From Acidobacteriota bacterium (lineage in GTDB: Bacteria > Acidobacteriota > Terriglobia > Acidiferrales > UBA7541): a stretch of 32,068 nt of DNA. Position 1 is the stretch's first letter, and each line of letters starts with the position of its first letter. Both the position numbers and the translations under genes were made by a program. Positions 24,866 through 31,508 of the stretch are shown in pieces. The notes under the pieces are model-generated. The model did no database searches, had not been told where the DNA came from, and saw only the letters and a list, made by a program, of their open reading frames with translations. Location: the NCBI GenBank assembly GCA_027307115.1, contig DAHUXN010000075.1:1-32068 (forward strand), in the 5' to 3' direction.

Positions 24866-25338
24866 CGTAGGACGTCGAAAGCATGCGTGGAGTTCGTCTC
24901 ATAAATTGCTGGTGATACACACGACAGACCTTTGGGGACTGAAGCCCATGCCACAAGGCGCGGGGCTCAAGCTTGGCTCGTACTGCAAAAACAAAGTGGC
25001 GTCGAGCCGCCGCACTCCAAAAAACGAAAGCTCGGCGCGTTGCGCCGACGGGCGGGGTTAACCCCGCCCCTACAAAAGCAAAGGCACCCGGGGCTGAAGC
25101 CGTGCCCTGACGCAGGCCGCTAATGAGATGACCAGGCCGTGTTGGCATCCCGAGCGGCAGCCACCGAAACGAAAAGTAGATCCCTCGCCCCGACATAGAG
25201 CGTCGGGACGCACAAGGCGCGCCGCAGGGAGGCTCCCTTCGCGAAACACGCTCAGGGCAAGCGGGACGACATCTTGTGGAGAGGGGCGTCCGAGAGCCAT
25301 TCTTGGCGAACTTTATTCCTGGCATATGCATCCGGCGA
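24866..25338. repeat. Intergenic repeat cluster between ccmH and mini-ccmI
   Basis: No gene is supported. In order: a GGGACTGAAGCCC-like hairpin (about 24934), a GGCGTCGAGCCGCCGCAC element (about 24990-25010), GGCGCGTTGCGCC with GGGCGGGGTTAACCCCGCCC (25036-25071), a half GGCTGAAGCCGTGCCCTGACG (about 25091) and a degenerate AAGTAGATCCCTCG element (about 25175). The rest (25200-25338) shows nothing recognisable. Confidence 0.75.
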
Positions 25339-25872
25339 TCATTCATCGGCGTGGCGGTTTATGTCGTTTCGTGCGCGCGCCAGAAGCTCCGGCGAAATCG
25401 GAGGCCCGGCAGCGACCGCCAGCTTGCGGCGCCACCGCGCGACGACCATCCATACCAGCGCGATGCCAATCAGCGGCGCGATCACGGGCATAAGCCACGC
25501 CCACAGATCGAAACCCGTTGCCGGCGGAGAAATCAGCACCGTCGGGCCATACTCCTGCACGAAACTCTGCAAAACCAGATCGTCGGACTTGCCCTGGCCG
25601 ACGCGGTCGTTCAATTCTTTCAATTCACCCTGGGCGGTTTCGCAAGGGCCGGAGAAGTTGCCGCCCATGTGATTGCACTTCGCGGCCGTGTCGTTGCAGC
25701 CGCCGCACATGCACATGACGCGGTTGCCGAGTTTTTTTGCGCCTGCGCCGTCGAGGGGGTTTTGGGCGGAGAGCGAGTTGGACAAAAAGAAAACGAGGGC
25801 GAGTGCGAAAAGGAAAAGGAATGCGCGACGGGTTGAATGGCTTGCCGTGTTCGTGTGCGTCTTCATCGTCAT
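25339..25872 (-). CDS. ccmH: Cytochrome c maturation protein CcmH (Cys-rich variant)
   Basis: 177 residues with a signal-type helix (about 17-35), a short periplasmic domain and a C-terminal membrane helix (about 123-145). The conserved domain end GKSDDLVLQSFVQEYGPTVLISPP matches CcmH/NrfF. The redox motif usually written LRCxxC is MCMCGGCND here (Cys54, Cys56, Cys59), and two more cysteines follow (66, 77), so five are present in place of two. CcmH is known to reduce the CxxCH cysteines of apocytochromes or to hold them for CcmF. Two ATGs at 25872 and 25866 are both possible. It follows ccmF after a 357-base repeat-filled gap. Confidence 0.9.
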   Translation of the reverse strand: MTMKTHTNTASHSTRRAFLFLFALALVFFLSNSLSAQNPLDGAGAKKLGNRVMCMCGGCNDTAAKCNHMGGNFSGPCETAQGELKELNDRVGQGKSDDLVLQSFVQEYGPTVLISPPATGFDLWAWLMPVIAPLIGIALVWMVVARWRRKLAVAAGPPISPELLARARNDINRHADE

Positions 25873-26229
25873 CGTCGTCTGGCGTCCTGCAACCTTAGCA
25901 CTAAAAGCAAATTCCCTTCAGGGCGAAGCCCATGCCACAAGGCCCAGGACTCAGGTTTGTGCTCGTGCCACGAAAACAAAGCGGCGTCGAGCCGCCGCAC
26001 TCCAAAAAACGAACGCTCGGCGCGTTGCGCCGACGGGCGGAACGACAACCGCGAGCCGACCATTGAAGAAAATCCCCACCCTTCGCAGAAAGCGCTCAGG
26101 ATGGGGCACCCGCAAAGGCAAAAGCGAAAGCAGACTTCGCGTCGCATGGCTTGCCGGCGACGGGCAAACTGCTCTCTTCGCCAAGGCTCAGAACGAGCAG
26201 AATGACAACCGTCGAGTTTGTGCGGCACG
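25873..26229. repeat. Repeat-filled gap between ccmF and ccmH
   Basis: This is where ccmG often lies in other genomes, but no thioredoxin-fold gene is visible. Seen here: AGGGCGAAGCCC hairpin (about 25920), GCGGCGTCGAGCCGCCGC (25981-25998), GGCGCGTTGCGCC with a truncated GGGCGG (26019-26040), CCCCACCCTT/AGGATGGGG hairpin (26074-26107) and a degenerate AAGCAGACTTCGCGTCGCATGG element (about 26129-26216). Confidence 0.8.
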
Positions 26230-28281
26230 TTAGTCATCGCCGTGGCGCTGCGCAGGCGCGGGCGCGGCGAAGGGTTTTGCGCCCGCGGGTTCGCGCGCGG
26301 CTTGCAAGACGATTTGCGGCTGGCGATTCGGGAGCAGCGCCAAAATGGTGCCGAGTACAAGCACAAGCCCGCCCAACCAGATCCAGCGCACCAGCGGATT
26401 CAGGTACACATGAATTACAGGATCGTTGCTGTCCGGGCTGCGGCCCGCGTAGACCACATAAAGGTCGCGAGCGAGCGAGGAATGAATCGCGACAACCGTC
26501 TGCGTGACTTGGCTCGCGAGATAAAAGCGACGCTCGGGATACAGCATCATGACGGAGCGGTCGCCCTGGAAAACTTCGATCGTGGCGCGTTCCGCGGTGT
26601 AGTTGCTGTTCGCCGTGGCGTCGAAATTCTGGCAGAGGAGCGTGTAAGGGCCGATGGCCAGCCGAGAGCCGACTGACATTTTCTTCTGTATGTCTTGATT
26701 GAAGGCCTGGCCGGAAATGCCGATGAAAATCAGGACGATGGCGAAGTGGACGATGTAGCCGCCGTAGCGGCGCGTGTTGCGCATGGTCAACTGGCCCACG
26801 GAAGCAAAAATGTTGTCGCCACTGCGGGCAGAAAGCACTCGCGCGCCGCGGAAAAATTCAGAAAATATCGTGAGCGACACAAAAACCGCGAGGATCAAAC
26901 AAACGAGCGCGTAGAAATGCCGGTAGCCGAAGCCGAAGGCAATCGCGCCCGCGACGAGCGCGGTTCCGAGCGGCCACGCAAAATTGCGCTTCAGACTCGA
27001 CAATGAAGTTCTCCGCCAGGCGAGCAGCGGGCCGACTCCCGTGAGGAAAAGCAAAAACAACGCGATGGGTATATTGACTTTGTTAAAAAACGGAGGACCA
27101 ACGGTGATTTTGCTGCCTTGAAACCACTCCGAAAAGACCGGAAAAAGAGTTCCCCACAGTACGGCGAAACAGGCGGCGAGAAGAATCAAATTGTTGAAGA
27201 GGAAACTGGATTCGCGCGAGATGACGGAGTCGAGCTGATTATCGGTGCGCAGATAGTCGCGATTCTTCCAGTACGCGACGAAGCAAACGATGAAGATGAG
27301 CGCGAGGAATGAAACGAACCACGAGCCGATGGAGGATTGCGCGAAGGCGTGGATCGAGCTGACAATTCCGGAGCGCGTAAGCGTCGTTCCCAAGATGCTC
27401 AGCATGTACGTGATGAACACGAGCCAGACGTTCCAGACACGCATCATGCCGCGCTTCTCCTGCATCATCACGGAATGCAGGAATGCGGTGGCGGAAATCC
27501 AGGGGAGGAGCGATGCGTTCTCGACGGGATCCCACGCCCAATAGCCGCCCCAGCCGAGCACTTGATAAGCCCAGTGGCCTCCGAGCAAAATACCAACGCC
27601 GAGAAACGCCCAGCCGACCATCATCCAGCGGCGCGTGATGTGAATCCATTTTTCGCCGGGATAGCGGCCGAGCAAGGCTCCCAACGCAAACGCGAACGGC
27701 ACCGTGCATCCCGTGTAGCCCAAATAAAGCATCGGCGGATGAATGTCCATCTCGGCGTACTGCAGGAGCGGCGTCAATCCACTGCCGTCTGGCAAAGTGA
27801 CCACGTGCATCGCGCCAGCTGCTCCGATAGTTCCGACCAAGGCAAACGGACTCGAGACAAAATTATTGAGCACGAGGAAGAAAAGCTGGATGCCGCCGAG
27901 AATCACGCCGACGTAGGGCATCAGCTCAGGATGTTTCTTGCGATTGACGAAAAGCGCGATGAAGGCGTAAATCGAGAGCAGCCAACTCCAGAAAAGCAGC
28001 GAGCCTTCCTGTCCGGCCCACAGCGCGGAGAATTTATAGTAAGCAGGCAAAGCGCGATTGCTGTGCTCGGCGACATAGGCCATCGAGAAATTGTTCTGGA
28101 AGAAGAGCGTGACGAGACAGCCCACGCCCAAGGTAACCAGCGGGAAGATTGCCATTCCGGCATTGCGGGCGCTCTTAATCAGGAGCGGATGGCGCGTGCG
28201 GATGCCGATGATTCCGGCAACAAAGGCGTAGGCGGCGGCGAGAAGCGCCAGGATTAACGCAAAGGACCCGATAATGTCCAC
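26230..28281 (-). CDS. ccmF: Haem lyase CcmF
   Basis: 683 residues and about fifteen transmembrane helices. The haem-handling WWD motif GWGGYWAWDPVENASLLPW is at 243-261. Flanking His-containing loops are MDIHPPMLYLGY (179-190) and WIHITRRWMMVGWAFLG. ILGTTLTRSGIVSSIHAFAQSSIG is the conserved stretch after it. The protein takes haem from CcmE and joins it to CxxCH motifs with CcmH. The start is a GTG at 28281, with GGGAGC upstream in the end of ccmE. It begins 18 bases after the ccmE stop. The C-terminal end is a Pro/Ala-rich tail. Confidence 0.97.
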   Translation of the reverse strand: MDIIGSFALILALLAAAYAFVAGIIGIRTRHPLLIKSARNAGMAIFPLVTLGVGCLVTLFFQNNFSMAYVAEHSNRALPAYYKFSALWAGQEGSLLFWSWLLSIYAFIALFVNRKKHPELMPYVGVILGGIQLFFLVLNNFVSSPFALVGTIGAAGAMHVVTLPDGSGLTPLLQYAEMDIHPPMLYLGYTGCTVPFAFALGALLGRYPGEKWIHITRRWMMVGWAFLGVGILLGGHWAYQVLGWGGYWAWDPVENASLLPWISATAFLHSVMMQEKRGMMRVWNVWLVFITYMLSILGTTLTRSGIVSSIHAFAQSSIGSWFVSFLALIFIVCFVAYWKNRDYLRTDNQLDSVISRESSFLFNNLILLAACFAVLWGTLFPVFSEWFQGSKITVGPPFFNKVNIPIALFLLFLTGVGPLLAWRRTSLSSLKRNFAWPLGTALVAGAIAFGFGYRHFYALVCLILAVFVSLTIFSEFFRGARVLSARSGDNIFASVGQLTMRNTRRYGGYIVHFAIVLIFIGISGQAFNQDIQKKMSVGSRLAIGPYTLLCQNFDATANSNYTAERATIEVFQGDRSVMMLYPERRFYLASQVTQTVVAIHSSLARDLYVVYAGRSPDSNDPVIHVYLNPLVRWIWLGGLVLVLGTILALLPNRQPQIVLQAAREPAGAKPFAAPAPAQRHGDD

Positions 28282-28299
28282 GGACTTAGCTTGCTCCCA

Positions 28300-28761
28300 T
28301 TAGCTGCGAGGACCTGCGGCGTTTTGTGGCATTGCTTGGGTGGTTGATTTCGCCGGGGTGGCTGCGCCCTGTCCGGGTGTCGCTTGATACCTCGAGGCGC
28401 ACTTCGCTTGCACCTGTTCGGCAACGAAGCGGCCGTCGGGCATCAACTTCCCTTCCGCCAGCGCCTGCGCGCCGCCCTTGAACGTATCCGGGAGCGGAGA
28501 ATCTCCGACATAGCTGACCGGGAGCGTTTTCCCTTCCTCAGTGAGCGTGAAATCGATGCGGCCCGGCAGATGTTTAATGGATCCGTCGACGACGTTGCCG
28601 CTGACGCGCATGCGTTGATGCAGAGCGGAACCCTGAAGGGCAGACAATTCAGAAATGGTGTGGTAGTAGGTCTTGCTTTGTGACGCTCCTACCCAGCCCA
28701 GCCACACTAAGGCACCGACTATGATCACGGCTCCGACAGAAAACTTTGTGCGGGCACTCAT
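28300..28761 (-). CDS. ccmE: Haem chaperone CcmE, Cys-x3-Tyr variant
   Basis: 153 residues: one N-terminal anchor (about 7-26) and an OB-fold domain (LHQRMRVSGNVVDGSIKHLP, FTLTEEGKTLPVSYVGDSPLPDTFKGGAQALAEGKL). In classical CcmE the haem-binding motif is His-x3-Tyr (HDEKY); here the matching position reads AKCASRY, so Cys121 replaces His and Tyr125 is kept. Such CxxxY CcmE forms are known from archaea and Desulfovibrio-type bacteria. A Pro/Ala/Thr/Gln-rich flexible tail follows. The ATG at 28761 has AAGGGGAG upstream; the longer in-frame version is rejected. It is the first gene of the ccm series and hands haem to CcmF. Confidence 0.95.
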   Translation of the reverse strand: MSARTKFSVGAVIIVGALVWLGWVGASQSKTYYHTISELSALQGSALHQRMRVSGNVVDGSIKHLPGRIDFTLTEEGKTLPVSYVGDSPLPDTFKGGAQALAEGKLMPDGRFVAEQVQAKCASRYQATPGQGAATPAKSTTQAMPQNAAGPRS

Positions 28762-28798
28762 TGGATGACTCCCCTTAATTATTATGAGAGCGCAGTTT

Positions 28799-28813
28799 AT
28801 CACATTCAGTGAT
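28799..28813. promoter_or_regulatory. Inverted repeat upstream of ccmE, possible operator
   Basis: ATCACATTCAGTGAT has 5-base arms ATCAC/GTGAT around a 5-base centre, 38 bases upstream of the ccmE start. Weak promoter-like hexamers overlap it on the minus strand (TTGTGA, then GATAAA 17 bases on). Its position would suit a repressor or activator site for the ccm genes, but one site is not proof. Confidence 0.25.
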
Positions 28814-28885
28814 AGGCGTCACAAAAGCTGGGTTGTGGAGCACACTCGGGCGTTTACTGACCTGTGACACGCAAAAACTCAAGAA

Positions 28886-29048
28886 AAAGCAGATTCCTCG
28901 TCGCATGGTTCCTCGGAATGACAACGAGTTGAGTTTTTCAACCAGCACACACAGGGCTGAAGTCGTGCCATGACAGAGCGCAGCGCGAGGTTGGAGCTGA
29001 AAAGGCCTCACGTCAGTTGCGGCGGGAATGGCCGCAACGGGACGTGAG
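28886..29048. repeat. Two dispersed elements upstream of ccmE
   Basis: A full AAGCAGATTCCTCGTCGCAT...CTCGGAATGACAAC element (28886-28925), a degenerate AGGGCTGAAGTCGTGCC half palindrome (about 28953), and a two-tier hairpin (29007-29048) whose outer arms are CTCACGTC and GACGTGAG and whose inner arms are GTTGCGGC and GCCGCAAC. The bases CTACAGG that follow this hairpin provide the stop codon of the next gene. Confidence 0.8.
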
Positions 29049-29693
29049 CTACAGGAAACGAGACAGGGCGGCGGTTATTTCGGCGCGAAAACGCGGAAAG
29101 GCATTGCCGACGCTCCGGCTGTCCGTGGCGAAGGTTGACGCGGAATCGTTGAAGGCGGGAATGTCGAGGGGCTTGCCGTCGCGGAGTAGCAAGTTTTCTC
29201 CCAATCCAGCCTGCCGAAAAAGGGGAATCAGGGGAGTCAGTTCACTGGAGAGAATAAGTATGCGCTTAGGCTTGTAGGAAAATTGCAGGCGGCGGAGCAG
29301 CGACGGAGCCATACGGACGAACGGACCTGAGTCCGATATGGCGGCGTCTTGCACGGGGCACTCGCAACATTCGGTGACGAAAATTCCCGCGCGCTGAAAT
29401 TCAGCGAGGAGCGTTTCTTCGGTTTTGGCGGCAGACAAGTCGCCGCCCGCAGCCGTGAGCAATGAATCGAAAAACGCGCGGGCATGCGGGCTGCGTTCGT
29501 CGAGGGACCGCGCGGGCCGGTAGAAATAATCCTCGGAGCGCTCGGGCGGCGCGGGATAAAGAATCAGCGTGTCAATGTGGATGGGCCGAAAGCGCGTGGC
29601 GAGTTCGAGACGCTCCACGCGTCGGCGCAAATGGCCGGGCGTGGCAATACTTCCGCAACCATCGCAGCGAATTTCCCGATTGACAGGGTTCAC
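29049..29693 (-). CDS. Uncharacterised protein, possibly uracil-DNA-glycosylase-like
   Basis: 214 residues, no signal or membrane segment, starting at GTG 29693. The N-terminus has CDGCG (Cys10, Cys13) and a second Cys group TECCECPVQ (Cys109, 110, 112), which together could bind a metal or cluster. The order of a TLILYPAPP strand, a Cys box, a KPKRILILSSELTPLIPLFRQAG segment and a final FPRFRAEITAAL helix is reminiscent of the uracil-DNA-glycosylase superfamily. This is a loose resemblance and no catalytic motif is certain. It lies alone between repeats; its stop codon is part of a hairpin element. Confidence 0.6.
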   Translation of the reverse strand: MNPVNREIRCDGCGSIATPGHLRRRVERLELATRFRPIHIDTLILYPAPPERSEDYFYRPARSLDERSPHARAFFDSLLTAAGGDLSAAKTEETLLAEFQRAGIFVTECCECPVQDAAISDSGPFVRMAPSLLRRLQFSYKPKRILILSSELTPLIPLFRQAGLGENLLLRDGKPLDIPAFNDSASTFATDSRSVGNAFPRFRAEITAALSRFL

Positions 29694-29750
29694 ACTAGAA
29701 GGATTACACGCGGGAGGCGCGCGGGCAAGCGTGCGTCTCTGGCAATAGGC

Positions 29751-29798
29751 CAGTTTGAATTTTAGCTCCTTGTGTCACGAACAAGAAAATTCAAACTG
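29751..29798. repeat. Palindrome with TTGTGTCACG loop
   Basis: Perfect 13-base arms CAGTTTGAATTTT (29751-29763) and AAAATTCAAACTG (29786-29798) with a 22-base loop containing CTCCTTGTGTCACG. Arms and loop length are the same as at 17073-17120. It lies between two minus-strand genes. Confidence 0.85.
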
Positions 29799-29866
29799 AC
29801 GCACCACCCCGTCGTTAATGAGCTTGAATCGCGATTGCGCGTACAGTCTTGCCGTTAAGCTCGCGT

Positions 29867-30217
29867 CTACGCGCCCAGCTTGTTCTTAAGGCAGAAGAGC
29901 AGTTCGGGAGCGAGTTCCGTGATATTCATTCCGGCGGAGACCATGAACTTGCAACTCAAGATGGGTTTTGGCTGATCTTCATCAGGGAGCTGGCAACTCA
30001 CGCGGCAATACTGGCATTCCTGGTTCCAGCAGAAGCGGCCATAGGGAATCGTTTCCGGGCTGATGAACTGGAAGCATCGCAAGAGTGAATTTCGCTCCGG
30101 GACGAGAAAAGTCTTGCCCAGAACCGTGATTTCGACCAAGCGCTCGTATGGACGAAAAACTTCCGACGAGTCAATCGCGTTCGCCACAGCGTTTTTGTGG
30201 GTTTGTTCCATGGCCAT
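29867..30217 (-). CDS. Stand-alone 2Fe-2S ferredoxin-like protein
   Basis: 116 residues from the ATG at 30217 (a second ATG at 30211 is equally possible); earlier in-frame codons are repeat sequence. The middle reads VEITVLGKTFLVPERNSLLRCFQFI, like the first strands of a beta-grasp domain. A plant-type ferredoxin ligand set follows: Cys63-x4-Cys68-x2-Cys71 (GRFCWNQECQYCRV), and Cys89 in ILSC. The pattern also resembles the N-terminal domain of NuoG or molybdo-enzyme subunits, but here it is free-standing. Cys48 and Cys75 are extra. It could carry electrons in the cytosol. The partner is unknown. Confidence 0.75.
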   Translation of the reverse strand: MAMEQTHKNAVANAIDSSEVFRPYERLVEITVLGKTFLVPERNSLLRCFQFISPETIPYGRFCWNQECQYCRVSCQLPDEDQPKPILSCKFMVSAGMNITELAPELLFCLKNKLGA

Positions 30218-30528
30218 CACACTAAGGCAGGGAAGAGTGGCGGGCAACTGCGAGAATTGCGAAAGTGTCCAAGTCGCAAACGGGCACTGCTGCGAGGAAA
30301 ATGCGTTGATGGCATTCTGGCGAATGCGAGAAGCGCTCGGCGCTTTGCGCCGACGGGCGGGGATTAACCCCGCCCCTACGAAAGCAAAGGCACACAGGCT
30401 GAAGCCTGTGCCCACAGGACACAGGTTGAAGCTTGCCGCGGCGGGCAAGCCTGCCTGCGGCAGGCAGGCCTGTGCCACGCAGACCCTACGAAAGCAACGG
30501 CGACCGCGATAGATTTAATGAGATGACT
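30218..30528. repeat. Repeat module upstream of the ferredoxin gene
   Basis: The fixed-order module is GGCGCTTTGCGCC with GGGCGGGGATTAACCCCGCC (about 30338-30377), then CACAGGCTGAAGCCTGTG (30393-30410). A second CACAGG...CCTGTG copy follows (about 30419-30477), expanded by two nested palindromes (CCGCGGCGGG-like and CCTGCCTGCGGCAGGCAGG). No gene is seen. Confidence 0.8.
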
Positions 30529-31068
30529 CTAGGCGCGAACGATGCTGCGGTATTCCACTTCTGACGATGCCGGCAAAAGCACCCACAACGTGTAAATGCC
30601 CAGCGCGGTGCCGAAGGGAATCCGCCACAAAGAAAGCACCGCCGCGACGATGGCGGCAATGCGTCCCCAACTTTGGCGTTCAAACAATCCCCAGGCAGCG
30701 ATAAAGGAAAGCAGGGCTTGAACGACAATGATCGCCGACGCGAAGGCGATTCCGCCCAAGATGACCCGTTCGAGCGGAGAGCCGGCGGAAAATTCCGGAG
30801 ACACGGCCGTCAGGACAGAAGGTACGACCATCCTGCCGACAAACCACAGCCAGCCGACACCCAATGCTTGAAGAATTCCGGAGATCAACCAAAGCACGCC
30901 GACGATGCGGAGATGCGAATTCACGCGGTTGGCTGGAATGGGGCTGATGTACATGGGCGGCGCTCCCGCAGGTGGAACGGTTTGGTATGCGGCGGGCAGA
31001 GTTCGCCCGCAATTGCTGCAGAAGCGCGCATCGGATGGCGCTTCCCTGCCGCATTGATCGCAGAACAT
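30529..31068 (-). CDS. Zinc-ribbon membrane protein
   Basis: 179 residues. The N-terminus is a zinc ribbon with two CxxC knuckles, CDQCG (Cys3, Cys6) and CSNCG (Cys17, Cys20), followed by a Pro-rich linker and about four hydrophobic helices (about 49-70, 100-125, 128-145, 150-170). The start is fixed at the ATG at 31068 by a strong AAGGAGGT seven bases upstream; a longer in-frame form would include non-coding sequence. Such proteins are common and mostly uncharacterised. No operon link to neighbours is evident. Confidence 0.85.
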   Translation of the reverse strand: MFCDQCGREAPSDARFCSNCGRTLPAAYQTVPPAGAPPMYISPIPANRVNSHLRIVGVLWLISGILQALGVGWLWFVGRMVVPSVLTAVSPEFSAGSPLERVILGGIAFASAIIVVQALLSFIAAWGLFERQSWGRIAAIVAAVLSLWRIPFGTALGIYTLWVLLPASSEVEYRSIVRA

Positions 31069-31508
31069 GGTGACCTCCTTCGACTCGTACGGACAGCCCT
31101 TCACGCAATGCGATGCGCCTCTAGATGAAAGGCATCCTCTAGAGATGGATACGATTCATCGGGGCAAAAGGTTTCAACGTGGAGGGTACGAAGCCGAAGT
31201 CACCAAGGGCGAAAGGCAGACTTCGCGTCGCGCAAAACATTGGGGAGGCAGAATGCGCGGCGCACTCCGAAAAACGAAGAGTCGGCGCTTTGCGCCGACG
31301 GGCGGGGTTGACCCCGCCCTATAAAAGCAAAGGCACACAGGCTAAAGCCTGTGCCACGAGACGCAGGCTGAGATTGTGCTGGCGCCACGAAAGCAAAGCG
31401 GCGGCAAGCCCTGCCTGCGGCAGGCTGGCGCCGCACTCGAAAAAACAAAGAGTCCCCGCGTTGCTCCGACGGGCGGGGTAAAGGCCGCCCCTACGAGGAA
31501 AGAAGATT
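31069..31508. repeat. Repeat cluster between accA and the zinc-ribbon gene
   Basis: Seen: GGCGCTTTGCGCC with GGGCGGGGTTGACCCCGCCC (about 31282-31320), CACAGGCTAAAGCCTGTG (31336-31353), GCGGCG...CGCCGC with a nested CCTGCCTGCGGCAGG palindrome (about 31399-31435) and a degenerate GGGCGGGGTAAAGGCCGCCC (about 31471-31490). The first 200 bases (31069-31260) show no recognisable element apart from two TCTAGA sites 23 bases apart. Confidence 0.75.

Noticed and set aside
24858-25346. 162-codon minus-strand frame between ccmH and mini-ccmI
   Set aside because: Repeat-derived translation with no ribosome-binding site.
28300-28803. Longer CcmE starting at 28803
   Set aside because: The extra residues precede a strong ribosome-binding site and the true membrane anchor at 28761.
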